Below are positions 48,222-57,291 of a DNA stretch of 64,000 nucleotides, in pieces (within the stretch, counting starts at the first letter, position 1; each line of letters starts with the position of its first letter). Both the position numbers and the translations under genes were made by a program. This DNA comes from Diaphorobacter sp. HDW4B (GTDB lineage: Bacteria; Pseudomonadota; Gammaproteobacteria; Burkholderiales; Burkholderiaceae_C). Location: NCBI RefSeq assembly GCF_011305535.1, contig NZ_CP049905.1, positions 434,001 through 498,000 of the forward strand, given 5' to 3'. The notes below the pieces were generated by a model, which was given only the letters and a program-made list of their open reading frames with translations, was not told the DNA's origin and made no database searches.

Positions 48222-48940
48222 TCAAACCATGACGTGTTCTTCAAGATCACGCAGACCCTGCGGCGTGTTGTGGACTGCCCCTTGCGCCACCACCGCCCCC
48301 TTGGCCATGGCCACGTAACGATGGGCGACGCGCGCGACCAGCGACATGTTCTGCTCGATCAACAACAAGGCCGTTCCCTGATTGGCGACGAGATTGAAGA
48401 TGTCGGCCAACTGATCGACGATCACGGGCGCGAGCCCTTCCGTGGGCTCGTCGAGCAGCACCAGACTGGGGTTGGCCATCAACGCGCGGCCCACGGCAAG
48501 CATCTGCTGCTGGCCGCCCGAGAGCGCAGTGCCCGGCGTGTGTGCGCGCTCCTGGAGGATGGGGAACAGCTTGTAGATTTCGGCCACGTTCCACGGGCCT
48601 TTGCGACGTGTGGCAGCCCCCAGCAGCAGGTTTTCTTCCACCGTGAGATTGGCGACGATGCAGCGCCCTTGCGGCACAACGACCACGCCAGATTGCGCTG
48701 CATGGTAACTGCGCGGACGCTCGATATGCTGGGCGTTGAAGCGCACCCGCCCTTGAGTTGCGCCAGCCCGAGCACCGTATTGACCACCGTGGTCTTGCCC
48801 ACGCCATTGCGGCCGATGAGTGCCACGCGCTCGCCTGCGTTCACCTGCAAATTCAGACCGTGCAGGATGTGCGCGCTACCGTAAAAGCCTTGCACATCCC
48901 TCACTTCAAGAATGCTGTCTTTGGTGCTTTTGCTGCTCAT
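48222..48940 (-). pseudogene. livF: ABC transporter ATPase LivF, disrupted by a one-base deletion
   Basis: The N-terminal part from ATG 48940 (SILEVRDVQGFYGSAHILHG, Walker A IGRNGVGKTTVVN) runs to about 48750. The remainder (Q-loop-containing VVVPQGRCIVANLTVEEN, signature ALSGGQQQM, Walker B LVLLDEPTEGLAP) is in another frame. A single missing base near 48745–48752 (a G run GGGCGGG on the minus strand) would restore a standard 239-residue LivF. As read, translation would give a truncated non-functional protein. The start overlaps livG (ATGA). Confidence 0.85.
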
Positions 48941-49661
48941 GCGGTGCTCCCCAGATAGGCTTCGCGCACGCGCGGATTGGCGCGCACTTCGGCCGGTGTT
49001 CCGCTGGCGATGACGCGGCCCAGCTCGAACACCGTGACGGCGTTGGAGATGCCAAAGACGACATCCATGTCGTGCTCGACCAGCAGCACGGAGACTTCCC
49101 AACGCGAGGTGAGCGCCTTCAGATGGTCGGCCAGATCGAGCGATTCCTTGACCGACAAGCCCGCCATGGGTTCATCGAGCAGCAGCACCTTGGGCCGCCC
49201 CACCAGTGCCAGCGCCAAGTCCAGACGACGTTGCTCGCCGTAGCCCAGATACTGGGCTTCCAGATGGCTCAGATGATCGAGATCCAACTCGTGCAGCACG
49301 TCGCGCGCGTCACGCACGTAGTCGCTCAAGCCCATCTTGTATGAGGCCAGCTCCACCTGGCGCTGCACCAGCATGCCGCCAAAGATGCTGGTGCGCTGAA
49401 AGCTGCGCGCCAAGCCAAGCCACGCCGACGTCGCTCGACGGCACCGAATTCGGAGACATCGTCCCCCATCAGCGACACCTTGCCGCGCGTGAGGCGACGA
49501 CGCCCGGTGATCGCGTCGATGACGGTGGACTTGCCCGCGCCGTTCGGCCCGATCAGCCCGTGAATCTGGCCTTTCTCCAGCGTCAGATCGACACCGTCCA
49601 GTGCTTTTACGCCGCCGTAGTGAATGGCCACGCCTTCGGCCTGCGGTACATAGTGACTCAT
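48937..49661 (-). pseudogene. livG: ABC transporter ATPase LivG, disrupted by a one-base deletion
   Basis: From ATG 49661: VAIHYGGVKALDGVDLTLEK and Walker A IGPNGAGKSTVIDAITG lie in one frame up to about 49430. LGLARSFQRTSIFGGMLV, the signature YLGYGEQRRLDLALAL, Walker B VLLLDEPMAGL and the C-terminal TPAEVRANPRVREAYLG lie in another. One missing base between about 49411 and 49436 explains it. The start overlaps livM (ATGA). Confidence 0.85.
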
Positions 49662-50629
49662 GCTTGCGCTCCTTGTTGCTGAAGTAAACGAACGCGCACA
49701 ACGCGCAACAAGGCACCGGCAATGCCTGTGGGTGCAAAGACGATGACCACGATCAGCGCCATGCCGAAGATGCTCATCCAGTGCGTGGCATGCTCGCCCA
49801 GCACGCCTTTGAACACGAAGTACACCAAGGCACCGATCACCGCGCCCCACAACTGCCTGCTGCCGCCGATGACCACCATCATCAGCGCCATGCCGGAGAG
49901 GCTCCAGTGCAGGCTCTCTGGCGACACAAAGCCGGTGTTGAGACTGGAAAGAACCCCTGCCACAGCCGTCACAGCGGCAGACAAGGCATAGACAGCCGCG
50001 CGCGGCAGCAAGGTGGAGATGCCGATGAAGCGAGCACGCTCCTCGTTGTCGCGCACTGCTTCGGTGATGGCACCGAAGCGCCCGCGAAGCAGCAGCGTGA
50101 GCAGCGCCATGACCAGCACCAGCGCGCACCAGCAGATCAGGAACAAATTCACCGGCGCGAGCAGCTGTGTTTGCGTGAAACCGAACAGCGTAGTAGGCCA
50201 GTCGATGTTCATGCCGTCTGCCCCACCCGTGAGACCACGCGAGCGCGATGCGATGAGATAGAACATCTGCCCGATGGCCAGCGTCAACATGCCGAACGCA
50301 ATGCCCGGTACGCGCACGATCACGAGGCCAATGAGAAACGCGGCAACGGTCACGCCCACCAGCGTTGCAAGCACCGCCAGTTCAGCGGGCATGATCTGCC
50401 ACTGCAAAAGAATGCCAACGCCATAGTGGGCCGCGCCAAAGTACAGCGCGTGGCCAAAGCTGACCAGCCCGTTCTGCTTGAGCAGCACGCCAACGCCGAG
50501 CGCAAAGATGGAATAGATGACGGCCTGAGTGACCAGTGGCATGGCAGCGGTGTTGCCCGCCACGGCGGCCATCACGCCTCCCGCGATCAAGGCCGCGATG
50601 GTCCACGCGAAAAGAGTTCTGCTGTTCAT
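49658..50629 (-). CDS. livM: Branched-chain-type ABC transporter permease LivM
   Basis: A 323-residue inner-membrane permease with about 8–9 helices, including LVSFGHALYFGAAHYGVGIL, VRVPGIAFGMLTLAIGQMFY and the cytoplasmic coupling loop RFGAITEAVRDNEERARFIG (EAA-like). The frame is intact. The start at 50629 is the first ATG after the livH stop; the much longer open frame upstream is the antisense-free run across livH in another frame and is not used. Confidence 0.9.
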   Translation of the reverse strand: MNSRTLFAWTIAALIAGGVMAAVAGNTAAMPLVTQAVIYSIFALGVGVLLKQNGLVSFGHALYFGAAHYGVGILLQWQIMPAELAVLATLVGVTVAAFLIGLVIVRVPGIAFGMLTLAIGQMFYLIASRSRGLTGGADGMNIDWPTTLFGFTQTQLLAPVNLFLICWCALVLVMALLTLLLRGRFGAITEAVRDNEERARFIGISTLLPRAAVYALSAAVTAVAGVLSSLNTGFVSPESLHWSLSGMALMMVVIGGSRQLWGAVIGALVYFVFKGVLGEHATHWMSIFGMALIVVIVFAPTGIAGALLRVVRVRLLQQQGAQA

Positions 50630-50640
50630 GTTCGTCTCTT

Positions 50641-51492
50641 TCAGATACGGCTTCCGGCAAAGCCTGCGGGCTTCCAGATCAGCACGGCCACCATCAGCAT
50701 GAACGGCAGCAGCACCGACAGATCGGGCAGATAGACAGCGCCCACGGCCTGCACCATGCCGAGCACCAAGGCCGCGATGAACGCTCCTGCCAACGAACCC
50801 AGCCCGCCGGTGACCACAACGACGAACGAGTCGATCAGTACATCCGAACTCATGGACGGCGACAAGGTGAGAAACGGCGCTGCGATCACTCCCGCAAGCC
50901 CTGCAAGCGCGGTTCCCAAGCCGACCACCATGGCACTGAGCGCATCGGTGTTGATGCCTTGCATGGCGGTGGTGACAGGATCGGTGCTGCCCGCCCGAAC
51001 GAACAAGCCCATGCGCGAGAAGCGCAGCCACAGGCTCAACCCCAGCGCGACGACGGCACCCACCACAATCAATCCAATGCGATACACCGGCAAGGACGCG
51101 CCCATCACCTCGACCGAGAAATTCAGCACGTCGGGCAAAGCCACGGACAGATTGCTCGTGCCCCACATCGTCTGCACCAGATCTTCGATCACCAGCAGCA
51201 GCCCGAAGGTGACCAGCACCACGCTCAGCGGATCGCGATCCTGCAGCAGGCGAAAACCGTAGCGATCCAGCAGCACGCCCAAACACCCCATCAACATGGG
51301 CGCAGCCACCAGCGCCATCCAGAAATTGCCGTGCAGCGCAATGCTGTAGCCCAGATAAGCCCCGAGCATGTACAAGGACCCGTGGGCGAAATTCACCACG
51401 CGCCGCAGCCCGTAGATGAGCGCCAGCCCCGAACACATCACGATCAGCAATGCGCCGTAGACCAGCCCGTTGAACAAGTTGATGACTGACAT
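50641..51492 (-). CDS. livH: Branched-chain-type ABC transporter permease LivH
   Basis: 283 residues from ATG 51492, preceded by GGAGGAG. Typical opening MSVINLFNGLVYGALLIVMC, GLRRVVNFAHGSLYMLGAYLGY and the loop MRAGSTDPVTTAMQGINTDAL-type EAA region (here VRAGSTDPVTTAMQGIN). The membrane partner of LivM. Confidence 0.9.
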   Translation of the reverse strand: MSVINLFNGLVYGALLIVMCSGLALIYGLRRVVNFAHGSLYMLGAYLGYSIALHGNFWMALVAAPMLMGCLGVLLDRYGFRLLQDRDPLSVVLVTFGLLLVIEDLVQTMWGTSNLSVALPDVLNFSVEVMGASLPVYRIGLIVVGAVVALGLSLWLRFSRMGLFVRAGSTDPVTTAMQGINTDALSAMVVGLGTALAGLAGVIAAPFLTLSPSMSSDVLIDSFVVVVTGGLGSLAGAFIAALVLGMVQAVGAVYLPDLSVLLPFMLMVAVLIWKPAGFAGSRI

Positions 51493-51566
51493 GGTTGTGT
51501 CTCCTCCCTTGATGAAAGCGGTCGCGTATTCGCCGCTCATTTTTGTTGGCAAGTGGCTGCTTCGAA

Positions 51567-51902
51567 TCAGCGCTGAACATTCCATCCTGGCATGTCTGCC
51601 GCGCGCATCAAGCAGGTTTGCTGCGACACGATCAGGTGCCCCGAAGCTGCCAGATAAGCAGAAAATTCAGGGTGCGTATCGCGGGCCAGGCAGCGCCGTT
51701 CGTAGTCCGCCAGATCGTCGTAACCCCACAGATGAACGAACTGGTTCTGCGGCCCCACCCAGGTGGTATAGAAGCCCAGCGGAGAGCCCAGCGTCTGCAT
51801 CAGCACCGGCATGGCGAGCCGATTGAACACGTCCAGAAACTCGGGCATCTTGCGCAGCGCAATCGTGTAGATGCGATGGTCGATCAGGGCTTTGCTGCTC
51901 AT
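51567..51902 (-). CDS. NIPSNAP-family protein
   Basis: 111 residues from ATG 51902, overlapping the flavoprotein stop by four bases (ATGA). LIDHRIYTIALRKMPEFLDVFNR and GFYTTWVGPQNQFVHLWGYDDLADYERR are the NIPSNAP ferredoxin-like pattern. Such small proteins recur in aromatic and steroid catabolic clusters; the biochemical role is not known. Confidence 0.85.
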   Translation of the reverse strand: MSSKALIDHRIYTIALRKMPEFLDVFNRLAMPVLMQTLGSPLGFYTTWVGPQNQFVHLWGYDDLADYERRCLARDTHPEFSAYLAASGHLIVSQQTCLMRAADMPGWNVQR

Positions 51903-53637
51903 GCCATCTCCCGGTTCGCACGCGCCATGTCGGCGATGTGATTGGCGGTCACGTAGCCAAAGGTCATGATCGGCCCCAGCGTGATGCCCGCGCCGGGGTA
52001 GTTGCCGCCCATGATGCTGGCGCGGTCGTTGCCCACCGCATAGAGACCGGGAATCGGCCAGTTGCCTTCGGTGACCACCTGCCCCTCCACCGTGGTGCGC
52101 AGACCGTCGAACGTGCCCAGATCCCCCATCACCACCTTGAGCGCGTAGAACGGTGCCTTCACCACCGGCGCAACGCAGGGATTGGGATGATGCTCGGGAT
52201 CGGCCAGATAGCGATTGAACGAGGTACTGCCGCGTCCGAACTGCGTGTCCACACCATGCACTGCGCCCTCGTTGAATTCGCGCACGGTGGTCTCCAGCGC
52301 ATCCGCATCGATGCCCGCCTTGATCGCCAGATCGCGCAAGCTGGCACCTTTCGTCAGATACCCCTTCTTGAGCAGATCGGACTTTGGCAGCGGCGCTGGC
52401 TTGGCGTAACCAAGGCCATATTTGTCGAGCGTGGACTGGTCGCAGACCAACCACATCGCCGTGTCACCATCGTTTTGCAAGCCTCGATCATGGCCGCACC
52501 CACGTCGTGATAGGACTCGGACTCGTTGCAAAAGCGCTTGCCGCTTCGCGTCACTCCGATCACGCCCGGCTTGTAGCGATCCAGCAGATGCGGAAACACG
52601 GCCTTGCTGCCGTCCGCACGCGGCACCAGCGAAACAGGCATCCACGCGGCTGCGGATGGATAGCGGATATCGAGCTGCCCGCCGACCGCTTCGGCAAGAC
52701 GGCTACCGTCGCCGGTGTTTTCCTTGGGTGCGGGCGAATGGTGATTTCCGCCGCGTCGCACATGCACAAAGGCATCGGCCACACGTTCGCGATCCTGCGG
52801 AAAGCCGCCGCACGCAAGCACCACGCCGTGTCGCGCCTTCAGTTGCAGTTTGCCTTGCGGGCCTTGTGCAAGCACGCCGCTGATGCGCCCATCATCCTGC
52901 TGCAAACGCAGAACGCGCGTGCTCGTCAAAATGGGAATCTTCAAGTCAAGCGCCGATTGGGCCAAGCGTGCCGCCAAAGCATTGCCGCTGGTGACATGAA
53001 TGCCGCGCCGATACAGCAGCAGTTCCTTGACATGATTGGCCAGCCGCTGAACCACATAAAGCGCCGACGTCAGCGATTTGGTGGCGCGGAAGAAATGCTT
53101 GAGATCGGCGTTGGAGGAATTGAACATCATGCCGATGAAGGTGATGGTCTGAAGCGGCGGCCGCAGTCTTGCCATGTCATCGCCCAAGCCGCGAATATCG
53201 TAGGGCTCCGCCAGAATCGAGCGGCCCACATCGACGCCGCCGGGCACCGTCGGGTGGTAGTCCGGGTACAGCGTGGGCACAAATTTCACGGCGGTCTCGC
53301 GCTCGAAGAACTCCACCATTCGAGGAGCGTTGTCCAGAAAGGCGCGCACAGCCGGCTCGTCGTAGAACTCACCCGTTTCGTTGCGAAGATAGCGCTCGGT
53401 CTCTTCGCGGCTGTCCTGAATGCCCGCGCGTGCCGACACCGGATTGCCCGGAACCCACAGCACGCCGCCAGAAAACGCCGTCGTTCCGCCGAACACATCG
53501 GCCTTTTCCAGCACGGCAACTTTCATCCCGCGCTTGGCCGCCACCACGGCGGTGGACAATCCGCCCGCACCGGAGCCGACCACGATCAGGTCGTAGTCGT
53601 CTTGCGGATGGGTTTGCCTGTCGATATGCAATGTCAT
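51899..53637 (-). pseudogene. FAD-dependent dehydrogenase (fumarate reductase/3-ketosteroid dehydrogenase-like), one-base deletion
   Basis: From ATG 53637 the FAD-binding YDLIVVGSGAGGLSTAVVAA and GGTTAFSGGVLWVPGNP motifs and ACGGFPQDRERV are in one frame to about 52476. DTAMWLVCDQSTLDKYGLGY and the C-terminal FAD-contacting IPGLYAVGNDRASIMGGNYPG...ITLGP are in another. Four A (minus strand, opposite 52473–52476) stand where five would restore CKNDGD and a normal 579-residue flavoprotein. The family performs alpha,beta-dehydrogenation of steroid or cyclic ketones, or fumarate-type reduction. The start overlaps the SDR stop (ATGA). Confidence 0.85.
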
Positions 53638-54494
53638 TTCATCTCCCCGTTCAATGACTGCGCACCAACGGCTGGCGAAAATCCCGGCCTCGGCACCATG
53701 TCCATCAACATGGACGACATCCCGCCGTCCACCATGATTTCGGCGGCGTTCACATACGACGAGCGCGGACTGGCCAGAAACGCGGCAACATGCGCGATGT
53801 CTTCAGGCTCTCCGACGCGCCCGCTCGCAGTCGCGGCAGCGCGGGCACTCTCCACGCCTGGCTGCGCGTAAAAGTTCGTGGTCAACGGCGTGCGGATCAT
53901 TCCGGGGCAGATCACATTGCTGCGCACACCGCTTGCGCCCCATTCGATGGCCAACTGCTGCGACAAAAGCCGCACGCCCGCCTTTGCCGCGCTGTAGGCA
54001 CCGCTGTGCCCCTGGGGAAAATGCGCGGCAATCGATGCCACATGCACCATGCTCGCGCCCCCTTGTTTTCCGTGGCTCTGCAACTGCGATGCAAAGGACT
54101 TGGCGCACAACCAATAGCCGCTCAGATTGACCGAGAGCACCTGGTTCCAGTCGTCGAGCGACAAGCCCTGCAGCGCGCCGGACCGCAACACACCCGCGTT
54201 GTTGATCACTACCTGTGCAGCACCCCATTGCTCGCGCACCTTGAGCGCGGCGGCTTGCAATTGCGACTCCTGCGAGGTGTCGCACACCACCGTCAACACC
54301 TGTGACGACTCAGCTTGGGTCTTCGCAACCAACGCATGCATGGCATCTGCGTTGCGATCGATCAGCACCACCTTGGCATGGTGGGCCAGCAGTTCCTTGA
54401 CGATGGCCTCGCCGATGCCGCTTGCGGCACCAGTCACCACACAAATGCGATCCTGAAGCTGCAGCCAGTCTGCGGGGCTTGAACGATGGGTCAT
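53634..54494 (-). CDS. SDR family oxidoreductase
   Basis: 286 residues from ATG 54494. The cofactor motif CVVTGAASGIGEAIV, INNAGVLRS, and the catalytic Ser/Tyr/Lys in HVASIAAHFPQGHSGAYSAAKAG are intact. PGMIRTPLTTNF and the C-terminal VDGGMSSMLMDMV are typical of classical SDRs. First gene of the catabolic operon, divergent from the AraC-family regulator. Substrate unknown, probably a cyclic or steroid-like alcohol by context. Confidence 0.88.
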   Translation of the reverse strand: MTHRSSPADWLQLQDRICVVTGAASGIGEAIVKELLAHHAKVVLIDRNADAMHALVAKTQAESSQVLTVVCDTSQESQLQAAALKVREQWGAAQVVINNAGVLRSGALQGLSLDDWNQVLSVNLSGYWLCAKSFASQLQSHGKQGGASMVHVASIAAHFPQGHSGAYSAAKAGVRLLSQQLAIEWGASGVRSNVICPGMIRTPLTTNFYAQPGVESARAAATASGRVGEPEDIAHVAAFLASPRSSYVNAAEIMVDGGMSSMLMDMVPRPGFSPAVGAQSLNGEMK

Positions 54495-54582
54495 ATCGGC
54501 TACTCGACAACAAAGTGAAGTGCCGAATTTTGAAAGTGATGAGCACCGATGTCCTTTGACAAATCGGGCCATCAACCGGACG

Positions 54583-54656
54583 TTTCATGCATTCGTTCAA
54601 TGCAACGGGAAATCCCTATGCGACCCAACCTGCATTCGCAAGGACATTTCATGCAT
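54583..54656. promoter_or_regulatory. Repeated palindromic sites upstream of the AraC-family regulator
   Basis: A perfect TGCATT-CGTTC-AATGCA palindrome (54588–54604) overlaps the first of two identical TTTCATGCAT boxes (54583–54592 and 54647–54656), spaced 64 bp apart, near six helical turns. The second covers the regulator start codon. Candidate binding sites of the regulator for itself and the divergent operon. Confidence 0.4.
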
Positions 54657-55590
54657 GAGAGGCAAGGACGAAAAAGCAAGGTCAGCGCACCGCGCGACGC
54701 ACGGCATCCCCAACTACGCCATGTATGGGGACAACGCTCCGGCGGGCGGCAGCAACATGTTCAACTTCGAGTGGATACCGGAACGCTCGCCGCTGTATGA
54801 CTGGAAGATCGATCCGCACGAACACCAGTCGCTGATCCAGATTCTGATGATGACCCGGGGCGAAGGCGACGCCCTGCTGGAGCACGCTCATTGGTCACTT
54901 CGCGCACCTGCCTTGGTCGTGGTGCCCGCAGGCAATGTGCATGGTTTCGAGTTCACGCCGCAGGTCGATGGAGTCGTCGTCACCGCCGCGCAGAAGCCGC
55001 TCGAAGCCATGGCGCAGATCGTCATGCCAGAGCTGCTGAGCACCTTGCGAAAGCCACTGGCCATCAACCTGCCCGAGCACGGACGCACCACCGATGGACT
55101 GATGCCGGTGTTCCTGTCCATCGAACGCGAATGGCGACTTGCCGCAGCGGGACAGGTCGCGGCCGGGCTTTCGCTCATCACCTCATTGCTGGTGCAGATT
55201 GCGCGCTTGAACGAAACGCTGGAGCCCGCCGCCTGGCCCATGCACTCGCGCAAGTCGAGGCAGTTGGAAAAGTTCAGAGACCTGATCGACGAGCACATGC
55301 GCGAGCGCTGGAACGTGTCGCAATATGCGCAGCAACTCGGCATCACCGCCGGTCAGCTGACGCGGCTTTCACGCGAGAGCGTGGGCAAGTCCAGCAATGA
55401 CATCATCAACGAGCGCGTCATCGTGGAAGCCCAGCGCGAGCTGATCTACACCAACTCCAGCATCAAGCAGATTGCCGATGGGCTGGGCTTCGAGGACGAA
55501 AGCTACTTTGGTCGATTCTTCCGCAAGCATGTCGGAATCAGCCCGCAGAACTATCGCGCGCAAGAGCTGGAGCGGCTCTCGCGCGCCTGA
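54655..55590 (+). CDS. AraC-family transcriptional regulator (PobR-like)
   Basis: 311 residues from ATG 54655 (AAGGA upstream). The N-terminal cupin (about 15–130: GIPNYAMYGDNAP, HEHQSLIQILMM, VVVPAGNVHGFEFTP) resembles PobR-type effector domains. The C-terminal double HTH (about 205–300: WNVSQYAQQLGITAGQLTRLSRE, SIKQIADGLGFEDESYFGRFFRKHVGISP) is complete. It probably activates the divergent SDR–flavoprotein–liv operon in response to its substrate. Confidence 0.9.
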   Translation: MRGKDEKARSAHRATHGIPNYAMYGDNAPAGGSNMFNFEWIPERSPLYDWKIDPHEHQSLIQILMMTRGEGDALLEHAHWSLRAPALVVVPAGNVHGFEFTPQVDGVVVTAAQKPLEAMAQIVMPELLSTLRKPLAINLPEHGRTTDGLMPVFLSIEREWRLAAAGQVAAGLSLITSLLVQIARLNETLEPAAWPMHSRKSRQLEKFRDLIDEHMRERWNVSQYAQQLGITAGQLTRLSRESVGKSSNDIINERVIVEAQRELIYTNSSIKQIADGLGFEDESYFGRFFRKHVGISPQNYRAQELERLSRA

Positions 55591-55602
55591 ACCGTCAGAT
55601 AT

Positions 55603-57042
55603 TCACGCGAGACGCTCCGTTGCGATGAGCACCTCGCTGCGACGCGCGGCGCGCATATGCACGAAGATGCCCGCGATCACGATCACCAACGCGGCCGCGC
55701 CCGTGGACAGCACCAGTGGCCGGTATTGATCGACAAACAGCATCACCACCAACGCGACGATGATGAACGCGATCACGAGATAGGTGAGCCACGGAAACAG
55801 CCACATCTTCAGACGAATCTCGCGGCCTTCGGCTTCGAGCTTGCGGCGCATTTTCAATTGAGAGAACGCGACCACCAGATACACCAGCAAGGCGATCATG
55901 CCGGTGGTGTTCATCAGCATGTCGAGAATGTCGCGCGGGCACAGGGTTTCAAAGAAGTTCAGCACCGCGATGCCGACGGCGATCAGGCACGATGCGATGA
56001 CCGCGTAGATAGGAGTGCCGTTGCGGCGCGTGAGTTGCAGGACTGCGGGTGCATCGCCACGCTTGGCGAGCGAGTACAGCATGCGCGAGCAGGTGTAGTG
56101 CGCGGAGATGAAGCAGCTGCTGACGGAGGTGAGCACCACGCCACTCATGATCCAGCGGGCGCCGGGAACGCCCAGCAATTCCAACGTGCGGCGATACGCG
56201 CCGTAGCCTGATTTGCCGAGCAACGGGTCGTTCCACGGCACGAGGCAGACGATCAGAAAAATCGAGCCGATGTAGAACAGACAGATGCGCCAGACCACCG
56301 AGTTGGTGGCGCGCACGATCTGCTCCGTGGGGTTCTGCGCTTCGGATGCGGCAATGGTGACGATCTCGGCACCCAGAAATGCGAACATCACACCGAGCAA
56401 CGCAACGGCCAACGATTCAATGCCCTTGGGCATGAAGCCGCCATGCGCGGTGAGATTGGCAAAGCCGCTGCTCTCGCCCCACGGCCAGAGCTTGAAGATG
56501 GCGAGAGCGCCCAGCGCAATGAAGGCGGTGATGGCGATCACCTTGATGAGCGCGAACCAGAATTCGAACTCGCCGTAATTACGCACCTGCAGAAAGTTGA
56601 TGACGATGAGCAGCCCCGTCATGAGTGCGGTGAACGCGTTGATGCTGACCATCGGAAACCAGTCGTGCAGGATCATGCCGGCGACGTAGGCCTCCCACGC
56701 CATGAGCAGCGTCCAGAACCACCAGTACAGCCAGCCGATGGTGAAGCCCGCCCAGCGACCAATGGCCTTCTCTGCATAGGTGGAGAACGAGCCGGTGTCG
56801 GGCGACGACGTAGCCATCTCGCCCAACATGCGCATGATGAGGATGACGAGCACGCCGCCCGCCAGATAGGCCAGCACGGTGGCCGGTCCGGCTTGCGCGA
56901 TGACGCTGCCCGAGCCGACGAACAGCGCCGCGCCGATCACGCCGGCAATCGACATCATGGTGAGATGGCGGGTCTTGAGTGCGCTGCTCAGTGCGTTGTT
57001 GCCCGCAGCTTCGTGCGGGCGGGCGCTGGTGTCTGTGTGCAT
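55603..57042 (-). CDS. gabP: GABA permease-like amino acid transporter
   Basis: 479 residues, twelve membrane helices of the APC/AAT family. The sequence follows E. coli GabP through SIAGVIGAALFVGSGSVIA, SSPDTGSFSTYAEKAIGRWA, IGWLYWWFWT, RNYGEFEFWFALIKVIAI and EIVTIAASEAQNPTEQIVRA. ATG 57042 has GGGAGGC upstream; the longer open frame is not used. Divergent from a MocR/GabR-type regulator, which supports 4-aminobutyrate or a related amine/amino acid as substrate. Confidence 0.85.
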   Translation of the reverse strand: MHTDTSARPHEAAGNNALSSALKTRHLTMMSIAGVIGAALFVGSGSVIAQAGPATVLAYLAGGVLVILIMRMLGEMATSSPDTGSFSTYAEKAIGRWAGFTIGWLYWWFWTLLMAWEAYVAGMILHDWFPMVSINAFTALMTGLLIVINFLQVRNYGEFEFWFALIKVIAITAFIALGALAIFKLWPWGESSGFANLTAHGGFMPKGIESLAVALLGVMFAFLGAEIVTIAASEAQNPTEQIVRATNSVVWRICLFYIGSIFLIVCLVPWNDPLLGKSGYGAYRRTLELLGVPGARWIMSGVVLTSVSSCFISAHYTCSRMLYSLAKRGDAPAVLQLTRRNGTPIYAVIASCLIAVGIAVLNFFETLCPRDILDMLMNTTGMIALLVYLVVAFSQLKMRRKLEAEGREIRLKMWLFPWLTYLVIAFIIVALVVMLFVDQYRPLVLSTGAAALVIVIAGIFVHMRAARRSEVLIATERLA

Positions 57043-57080
57043 GTGAATGCCTCCCTCGTTGTTGTAGATCTGGAGCCTGC

Positions 57081-57120
57081 CTTTGATGGCTCTTGATGAC
57101 TCTTGGTGACCCTTAATGAC
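57081..57120. promoter_or_regulatory. Four phased 10-bp direct repeats between gabP-like and mocR-like genes
   Basis: Units CTTTGATGGC, TCTTGATGAC, TCTTGGTGAC and CCTTAATGAC follow without gaps, consensus TCTTGATGAC. One-turn spacing places all copies on the same helix face. GabR-type regulators are known to use direct repeats, so this is a candidate operator. The remaining 171 bases to the regulator gene hold nothing else recognised. Confidence 0.55.
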
Positions 57121-57291
57121 ACTTGCGCGGACTGTCGCCATCGGGTGCATGGGTCTGTAGCGAACAGTCGGCCAACAAATGTAAAAACCGCCTGCGCCAG
57201 CGTCCATGCACAGATGTGGCGCAAGACGGCAGCACTGTGCTGTGCGTAGAGTCGCTACAGACAAACCCCGAGGCCGCTCTCCGGCTGCGCG

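Noticed and set aside
49658-51580. 640-codon minus-strand frame spanning livM and livH
   Set aside because: Only its C-terminal half is LivM; the first half is an off-frame reading of livH.
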